Shown one piece after another: positions 6,447 to 9,726 of a stretch of DNA of 9,726 bases. The translations under genes were made by a program, and so were the position numbers. The stretch comes from Acetobacteraceae bacterium (lineage in GTDB: Bacteria; Pseudomonadota; Alphaproteobacteria; Acetobacterales; Acetobacteraceae), in contig JAIYAI010000380.1 of NCBI GenBank assembly GCA_027489135.1, forward strand, positions 1 through 9,726, given 5' to 3'. The notes below the pieces were generated by a model. That model ran no database searches, was not told the origin of the DNA, and worked only from the letters and a program-made list of their open reading frames with translations. Position 1 is the first letter of the stretch, and each line of letters starts with the position of its first letter.

Positions 6447-6523
6447 CGGAGCGTAGCTCAGCCTGGTAGAGCACTGTGTTCGGGACGCAGGGGCCGGAGG
6501 TTCGAATCCTCTCGCTCCGACCA
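6447..6523 (+). tRNA. tRNA-Pro (anticodon CGG)
   Basis: A full 77-nt cloverleaf with encoded CCA. The acceptor stem CGGAGCG (6447-6453) pairs with CGCTCCG (6513-6519), followed by discriminator A and CCA. The D arm is GCTC...GAGC. The anticodon stem CTGTG/CGCAG contains one G-U pair and closes the loop TTCGGGA, so the anticodon is CGG at 6481-6483 and reads codon CCG. The T arm GGAGG-TTCGAAT-CCTCT has the normal loop. The 5' C of the mature tRNA is typical of bacterial tRNA-Pro. The gene is single, with a promoter upstream and a terminator downstream. CCG should be a heavily used proline codon in a genome of this composition. Confidence 0.97.
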
Positions 6524-6538
6524 TTCGGGTCCGCATGG

Positions 6539-6572
6539 AAACCCCGCCGCCCCCTGGGCTGCGGGGTTTTTT
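6539..6572 (+). terminator. Rho-independent terminator of tRNA-Pro
   Basis: AAACCCCGC (6539-6547) pairs with GCGGGGTTT (6561-6569), and an inner GCCC/GGGC pairing (6549-6552 with 6556-6559) extends the hairpin. Six T follow the G-rich arm (6567-6572). It starts 16 nt after the tRNA CCA. On the minus strand only three T follow, so it is weaker as a terminator for the convergent DUF2842 gene. Confidence 0.92.
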
Positions 6573-6598
6573 CATAGGCGCGGCGGGCGGGCGGGCGC

Positions 6599-6793
6599 TC
6601 AGCCCGGCCGCACGGCCCAGACCATCAGCCAGCGCGCCGGCCAGGTCCAGGCGATGCCGGCGACCAGGAAGTAGAGCACCTGCACGGTCCAGTGTAGCGG
6701 CAGGACATGGTCCGCCAGCGCGACGATGACGCCGACATAGAGCAGGAAACCGCCGACGCCGATCAGCGTGGCCAGCAGGGAGCGGGAGCGCAT
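6599..6793 (-). CDS. DUF2842 family small membrane protein
   Basis: A 64-residue protein with two hydrophobic helices: about residues 6-27 (LLATLIGVGGFLLYVGVIVALA) and 37-50, the latter ending in the AGIAWTWPARWLMVW pattern that I recognise as DUF2842, a family of short alphaproteobacterial membrane proteins of unknown function. The region between the helices (DHVLPLHWTVQ) and the Pro-Ala-Arg before the final tryptophans fit the family. The ORF can be extended upstream to an ATG at 6829, adding 12 residues including two Cys. I prefer the ATG at 6793 because the added part is not family-like, though AGGGG there is too close to be an ideal ribosome binding site. It is divergent from apt, with about 125 bp between starts. 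The protein should lie in the inner membrane. Confidence 0.78.
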   Translation of the reverse strand: MRSRSLLATLIGVGGFLLYVGVIVALADHVLPLHWTVQVLYFLVAGIAWTWPARWLMVWAVRPG

Positions 6794-6918
6794 GCCCCTG
6801 CAGATGCGGCCGCACGGCGCCGCCGCCAAGGGTCCGCGCGCGTCGCTTCCCGATTCCGCCCGGGCGCGATCTGCCCTACACCCGCCGCGCCCTCCCCTCC
6901 CGACCCGCCGGAGCCGCC

Positions 6919-7455
6919 GTGGCCGACCCCATCGACAGCATCGACCTGAAGCCGCACATCCGGGGCATCCCGGATTTCCCGAAGCCCGGGATCCTATTCT
7001 ACGACATCTCCACCCTGCTGCGGCATGGCCCTGCCTGGCAGGCCGCCATGCGGCGCCTCGCCGCCATCATCCGCCCGCACAAGCCGGATCTGCTGGCGGG
7101 GATCGAGAGCCGGGGCTTCCTGGTCGCGGCGCCGCTGGCGCTGGAACTCGGCCTTGGCTTCGTCATGCTGCGCAAGCCGCGCAAGCTGCCGGGGGCGACG
7201 ATCGGGCTCGACTACGCGCTGGAATACGGCACGGACCGGATCGAGATGCAGGCCGATGGCGTGGAAAAGGGCCAGCGGGTGGTCTTGCTCGACGACCTGC
7301 TGGCGACCGGCGGCACGATGGCGGCGGGGATCGGGCTGCTGCGCCAGGCCGGCGCAGTGGTTCCGGCGGCGGCGGCGCTGATCGAACTGACCTTCCTGAA
7401 GGGCCGGGAACGTCTCGACCTGCCCTTCGAGGCGCTGCTGCAATACGACGACTGA
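6919..7455 (+). CDS. apt: Adenine phosphoribosyltransferase
   Basis: A 178-residue type I phosphoribosyltransferase that converts adenine and PRPP to AMP and pyrophosphate in purine salvage, in the cytoplasm. Seen: N-terminal IRGIPDFPKPGILFYDIS (residues 14-31), the Apt hallmark; AGIESRGF (60-67) in the substrate pocket; RKPRKLPG (85-92) and YALEYGTD (99-106) of the flexible catalytic loop; and the PRPP-binding motif VVLLDDLLATGGTM (121-134) with the paired acidic residues D125-D126. Length is normal (E. coli Apt is about 183). The start is GTG at 6919, with GGAG at 6910-6913 and 5-nt spacing; no in-frame ATG precedes the conserved N-terminus. The gene is monocistronic on this strand, divergent from DUF2842 and convergent with the HPt gene. 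A weak TTCCGC-N17-TACACC at 6854-6882 is the best promoter candidate. Confidence 0.97.
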   Translation: MADPIDSIDLKPHIRGIPDFPKPGILFYDISTLLRHGPAWQAAMRRLAAIIRPHKPDLLAGIESRGFLVAAPLALELGLGFVMLRKPRKLPGATIGLDYALEYGTDRIEMQADGVEKGQRVVLLDDLLATGGTMAAGIGLLRQAGAVVPAAAALIELTFLKGRERLDLPFEALLQYDD

Positions 7456-7513
7456 TCCGATACGCCGTCTGACGCCGCAGGCGACGGACGCAAGACGACG
7501 CCCGACACAGCGG

Positions 7514-7531
7514 CGCGGCCGTCAGGCCGCG
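7514..7531. other. Hairpin at the convergent apt/HPt junction
   Basis: CGCGGCC (7514-7520), loop GTCA, GGCCGCG (7525-7531) form a perfect 7-bp stem whose loop contains the HPt stop codon (7522-7524, minus strand). No T-run follows on either strand, so a role as a bidirectional terminator is only possible, not shown; chance is plausible in DNA this GC-rich. Confidence 0.3.
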
Positions 7532-7899
7532 TCTGAGCTTCGGACCAGAAGCCGCAGTGCGCGGATCGCCTCGACACCCGCGCCGCGGACCACGGGGATC
7601 AGGTCCGCGGGGCAGGCCTCCTTGCCGAGGCCGCGGCGGGCGGCCTTCTCCAGCATGACGGCGCCGACCGAGGCGGCAGCACCCGCCAGACCGTGCGCCG
7701 CGCCATGCACGGCGAAGCGGTCGCCGGTGGCGAGGCCAGCGGCCATCTCATCGGTCAGACGCTGGATATCCTGGGCAAAGCTCTCGACGATCATGCCGAA
7801 ATCCCGGGGAGCAAGCTCCCGGGCCAAGGAACCAGCGATGTCGAGGTCGAGCGGGCTCACGCTACCCGAATGCCATTCCGATCCGATTTCGTCAATCAT
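7522..7899 (-). CDS. Histidine phosphotransfer (HPt) domain protein
   Basis: A 125-residue (or shorter) helical protein with an HPt phosphorelay motif: AAHGLAGAAASVGAVMLEKAA (residues 67-87) matches the family pattern A-H-x-L-K-G-x-A-x-x-x-G-A, making H69 the phospho-accepting histidine. The normally conserved Lys three residues on is Ala (A72). Helices before (FGMIVESFAQDIQRLTDEMA) and after fit a four-helix bundle. No receiver or kinase domain is attached, so it would shuttle phosphate between partners encoded elsewhere. It lies 38 bp downstream of the epimerase gene on the same strand. The ATG at 7899 lacks a ribosome binding site and overlaps a -10-like box; a GTG at codon 14 (7860), just before SPLDLDIAGSL, is an alternative start. 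The HPt call is good; the start and partners are uncertain. Confidence 0.8.
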   Translation of the reverse strand: MIDEIGSEWHSGSVSPLDLDIAGSLARELAPRDFGMIVESFAQDIQRLTDEMAAGLATGDRFAVHGAAHGLAGAAASVGAVMLEKAARRGLGKEACPADLIPVVRGAGVEAIRALRLLVRSSDAA

Positions 7900-7922
7900 A
7901 GGTTGTGTTGCTGCCGAAGCAA
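7895..7922 (-). promoter_or_regulatory. Candidate sigma-70 promoter overlapping the HPt start codon
   Basis: On the minus strand TTGCTT (7922-7917), a 16-bp spacer and TATGAT (7900-7895) make a good promoter match in a locally AT-richer stretch between the epimerase and HPt genes. The ATG of the longest HPt reading frame lies inside the TATGAT. A transcript begun here would start near 7888 and could not use that ATG, which favours the GTG at 7860 for this transcript. Confidence 0.5.
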
Positions 7923-7937
7923 TTCCCCCGACGGCGC

Positions 7938-8954
7938 CTATCGTGCCGGCTTCGGCTCGTTCCCGTCGCGCCAGGCGATGAGCCTGCGGATCCCCTCCTC
8001 CATCCCCACCCGCGGGGTCCAGCCGATCAGGCGCTCCGCCGCGTCGTGGCGGATGTCGAAGGCACCGCCGGTGGTCAGCCGCACGCGGCCGGGGTCCTCC
8101 GGGATGAACTCGGGCTCGGGGCCGCCGCCCGCCATCTTCGTGACCAGCCTCACCAGCTCAAGGGTCGTGACCGGCGCAGGGCCGGAGGCATTGACCGCAA
8201 CGCCCGTCGCCGCGGCCTCGAAGGCCATGCGGTTCGCGCGGGCGAGGTCGCCGACATAGACGAAGTGCTTGGTCTCCGACCCGTCGCCCAGCACCTGCGG
8301 CCGCTCGCCGCGGCGCACCTTGTCCAGCGTCTCGATGATGTAGAGCGCGTTGGTGGCGCGGTAGTGCTGCCGTTCGCCATACACGGTGCAGTAGCGCAGC
8401 ACGACGTAGTCGAGCCCGTGCTTCTTCCGGTAGTCGGCGCAGAGCGCCTCCCCGATGATCTTGGTCGCGCCGTAGATCACGGCGGCGGGGGGCGACCCGG
8501 CGCTGTGGAAGGGCATGCCCTCCACCAGGTCGCCCTTCACACCGGGCCCATAGCCATAGACTGCGTTCGAGGAGGCGAAGACCGCCTTGCGCACCTTGTT
8601 CACGCGGCAGGCCTCCAGCGCGTTCTGCACGCCGCGCACGTTGACATCGAGCCCGCCCCAGGGGTCGCGGTCCATCGACAGCGTCATGTGCGCGGCCAGC
8701 AGCAGCGCACCCTGCGCGCCTTCGAGGGCCTGCAGCAGGTCGGGCAGGCGCATCACGTCGCCGCGGACGAGGCGCAGGCGCGGGTTGTCGCGCAGATGCG
8801 CGATCGCCTCCTCGGACCCGAAGGCGAAATTGTCGAAGAGCACGACCTCGCCGGCGCCGGCATCCAGCAGTTCGGCGGCGGTGGCGGAGCCGACGAGGCT
8901 GGCGCCGCCGATGATGACGAAGCGGTTGCCCTGGATGGGGACGGCGGCGGTCAT
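7938..8954 (-). CDS. NAD-dependent epimerase/dehydratase (extended SDR, UDP-glucose 4-epimerase-like)
   Basis: A 338-residue extended short-chain dehydrogenase/reductase of the nucleotide-sugar epimerase/dehydratase type. Seen: Rossmann nucleotide-binding loop IIGGASLVGS (residues 14-23; Ser replaces the central Gly of the usual GGAGFIG), acidic D41 after beta-2 (VVLFDNF) indicating NAD preference, RGDV (64-67), the SSNAVYG active-site strand with S128-S129, the catalytic pair Y161 and K165 (YGATK), LRYCTVYGERQ, and GDGSETKHFVYVGDLARA, the sugar-nucleotide-binding/dimer region. It probably acts in the cytoplasm on a UDP- or dTDP-sugar; the exact substrate is not predictable and no polysaccharide cluster is visible. 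The reading frame is open upstream to 9350, but the ATG at 8954 has GGAGG seven bases before it and begins right before the Rossmann strand, so it is chosen. The HPt gene follows. Confidence 0.93.
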   Translation of the reverse strand: MTAAVPIQGNRFVIIGGASLVGSATAAELLDAGAGEVVLFDNFAFGSEEAIAHLRDNPRLRLVRGDVMRLPDLLQALEGAQGALLLAAHMTLSMDRDPWGGLDVNVRGVQNALEACRVNKVRKAVFASSNAVYGYGPGVKGDLVEGMPFHSAGSPPAAVIYGATKIIGEALCADYRKKHGLDYVVLRYCTVYGERQHYRATNALYIIETLDKVRRGERPQVLGDGSETKHFVYVGDLARANRMAFEAAATGVAVNASGPAPVTTLELVRLVTKMAGGGPEPEFIPEDPGRVRLTTGGAFDIRHDAAERLIGWTPRVGMEEGIRRLIAWRDGNEPKPAR

Positions 8955-9153
8955 GATGTTTCCTCCGGACGGCAGCGCGGTCAGGGCCCGCGCCGCGCAA
9001 GACGATGACAGGCAGGATCGGGGCCCGCGCTGGCGCGGGGCGGTTCCTTGCCGTGCGGCGCCAATCAAGCCCGGATGCGCGCCGCGGCCAAGGGCGGGCT
9101 TGCCGCAGCGCGGCACCGCATGACATCGGTGGAACCGTCGCGGGGGTGCAAGG
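8955..9153. other. Divergent intergenic region between the epimerase and DUF1963 genes, with inverted repeats
   Basis: About 200 bp carrying two divergent start regions. It holds CAAGCCCG (9066-9073) inverted against CGGGCTTG (9095-9102), an 8-bp repeat with a 21-bp spacer, and next to it TGCCGC-AGC-GCGGCA (9101-9115). TTGATT on the minus strand (9068-9063) could be a -35 box for the epimerase, but no clear -10 goes with it. Regulatory roles are guesses. Confidence 0.35.
8962..8966 (-). promoter_or_regulatory. Consensus Shine-Dalgarno that fixes the epimerase start
   Basis: GGAGG on the minus strand with a 7-base spacer to the ATG at 8954. It is among the best ribosome binding sites in the window and rules against the much longer open frame that begins at 9350. 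Confidence 0.85.
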
Positions 9154-9726
9154 ATGGCAGGCGGCATCGGCCGGTGGTTGAAGCGCATGCTCGGCGGCGC
9201 CGATCCCGACGAGCCCATCGTCACCCGCGGCCCCGTGCCCGCGCCCACGGGCGAGGAGCCGCGGATCATCTCGCGTTTCCCGATCCGTGCCGACGCGCAA
9301 CCCGCACTGGACGACGCGGCGCTCCGCGACCTGCTCCATGCATCCGCCACGGCGGACCTTCTGCTGACGCGCGCCTGGCCGCCGCGCGGCGCGCCCGATG
9401 CGACGTCCTATTTCGGCGGCCTGCCGACCCTGCCGCAGCACCTGGCCTGGCCGACCGGTCACCGGCGCCGGGAACTCGGCTTCGTCGCGCAGATCGATCT
9501 CGGCCGGCTGCCGGACTTCGCGCTGCGCCACCTGCTGCCGCCGCGCGGCGCGCTGTTCTTCTTCCACCATGGCGTGGATTCGGAAGCCGCGCTGAACGGC
9601 GACTGGGCGAGCGTGCTCCATGCCGAGGAAGATCCCGCCACGCAGCCCGGCCGCGCCGCCCCGCCGCGCATGCTGCTGCCCTATGCGGAGGACTCCTTCT
9701 ACCATTTCGACTTCATCGACCGGGCC
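9154..9726 (+). CDS. DUF1963 (YwqG-like) family protein, 5' part, truncated by window end
   Basis: An open frame from the ATG at 9154 to the last base, 191 residues so far. A basic amphipathic start (GRWLKRML) and a Pro/acidic linker lead into a domain from about residue 75. It carries SYFGGLPTLPQHLAWP, then LGFVAQIDLGRLP, then LLPPRGALFFFHH, the successive hallmarks of DUF1963/YwqG proteins (GGxPxLP..WP, followed by FxxQIdl and LP..G.L.fF). These are cytoplasmic proteins of unknown function, and the family's conserved C-terminal part would lie beyond the window. A GGGGG at 9142-9146 gives a usable ribosome binding site; AAGG directly abuts the ATG. An in-frame ATG at 9187 is a possible alternative start. 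It is divergent from the epimerase gene. Confidence 0.83.
   Translation, partial: MAGGIGRWLKRMLGGADPDEPIVTRGPVPAPTGEEPRIISRFPIRADAQPALDDAALRDLLHASATADLLLTRAWPPRGAPDATSYFGGLPTLPQHLAWPTGHRRRELGFVAQIDLGRLPDFALRHLLPPRGALFFFHHGVDSEAALNGDWASVLHAEEDPATQPGRAAPPRMLLPYAEDSFYHFDFIDRA

Noticed and set aside
6447..6523. tRNA-Pro 3' end as an attachment site for an integrated element
   Set aside because: No integrase gene, no repeat of the tRNA 3' end and no change in base composition is seen nearby; apt and DUF2842 downstream look like native chromosome.
6854..6882. TTCCGC-N17-TACACC as the apt promoter
   Set aside because: Spacing is right but both boxes match poorly; noted within the apt entry and not listed as a feature.
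8955..9350. N-terminal extension of the epimerase to a start at 9350
   Set aside because: The added residues are low-complexity and not SDR-like, they overlap the DUF1963 coding start, and the ATG at 8954 has a consensus GGAGG at 7-nt spacing.

Overview
The window is high-GC DNA (roughly 70% by eye) with the coding style of an alphaproteobacterium. A member of the Acetobacteraceae/Rhodospirillales (Roseomonas-like) is a reasonable guess. It rests on composition, on a DUF2842 gene (a family I associate with alphaproteobacteria), on a TTG-N17-TATAGC type promoter before a tRNA, and on GTG start use. No phage, transposase, integrase or CRISPR array is visible. Apart from a small toxin-antitoxin cassette the window looks like ordinary chromosome.

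Layout: (1) 1-3361, + strand: the tail of an RND periplasmic adaptor gene, then a complete MdtB/MdtC-type RND inner-membrane pump. (2) 3417-3749, + strand: a small DHCW-motif cupin whose Shine-Dalgarno sequence lies in a perfect 8-bp hairpin. (3) 3787-4482, + strand: a FitA-like ribbon-helix-helix antitoxin and a PIN-domain (VapC/FitB) toxin, with their own promoter/operator-like region and a run of nine C inside the antitoxin gene. (4) 4469-5935, - strand: a DHA2-type MFS drug exporter that overlaps the toxin gene tail-to-tail by 14 bp. (5) 6137-6376, + strand: a small proline-rich putative lipoprotein. (6) 6447-6523, + strand: tRNA-Pro(CGG) with a good promoter and a strong intrinsic terminator. 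(7) 6599-6793, - strand: a two-helix DUF2842 membrane protein. (8) 6919-7455, + strand: apt, adenine phosphoribosyltransferase. (9) 8954-7522, - strand: an NAD-dependent sugar epimerase/dehydratase gene followed by a histidine phosphotransfer (HPt) protein gene, which may also have its own promoter. (10) 9154-9726, + strand: the first 191 codons of a DUF1963/YwqG-family gene that runs off the end.

Functionally, two unrelated efflux systems (RND and MFS) flank the toxin-antitoxin pair. The rest are housekeeping (apt, tRNA-Pro) or poorly characterised small genes. I did not find a clearly new multi-gene system. The points most worth a second look are regulatory: the C9 tract in the antitoxin, the leaderless-looking toxin-antitoxin promoter with repeated operator-like motifs, the hairpin over the cupin ribosome binding site, and a -10 box that coincides with the apparent HPt start codon.
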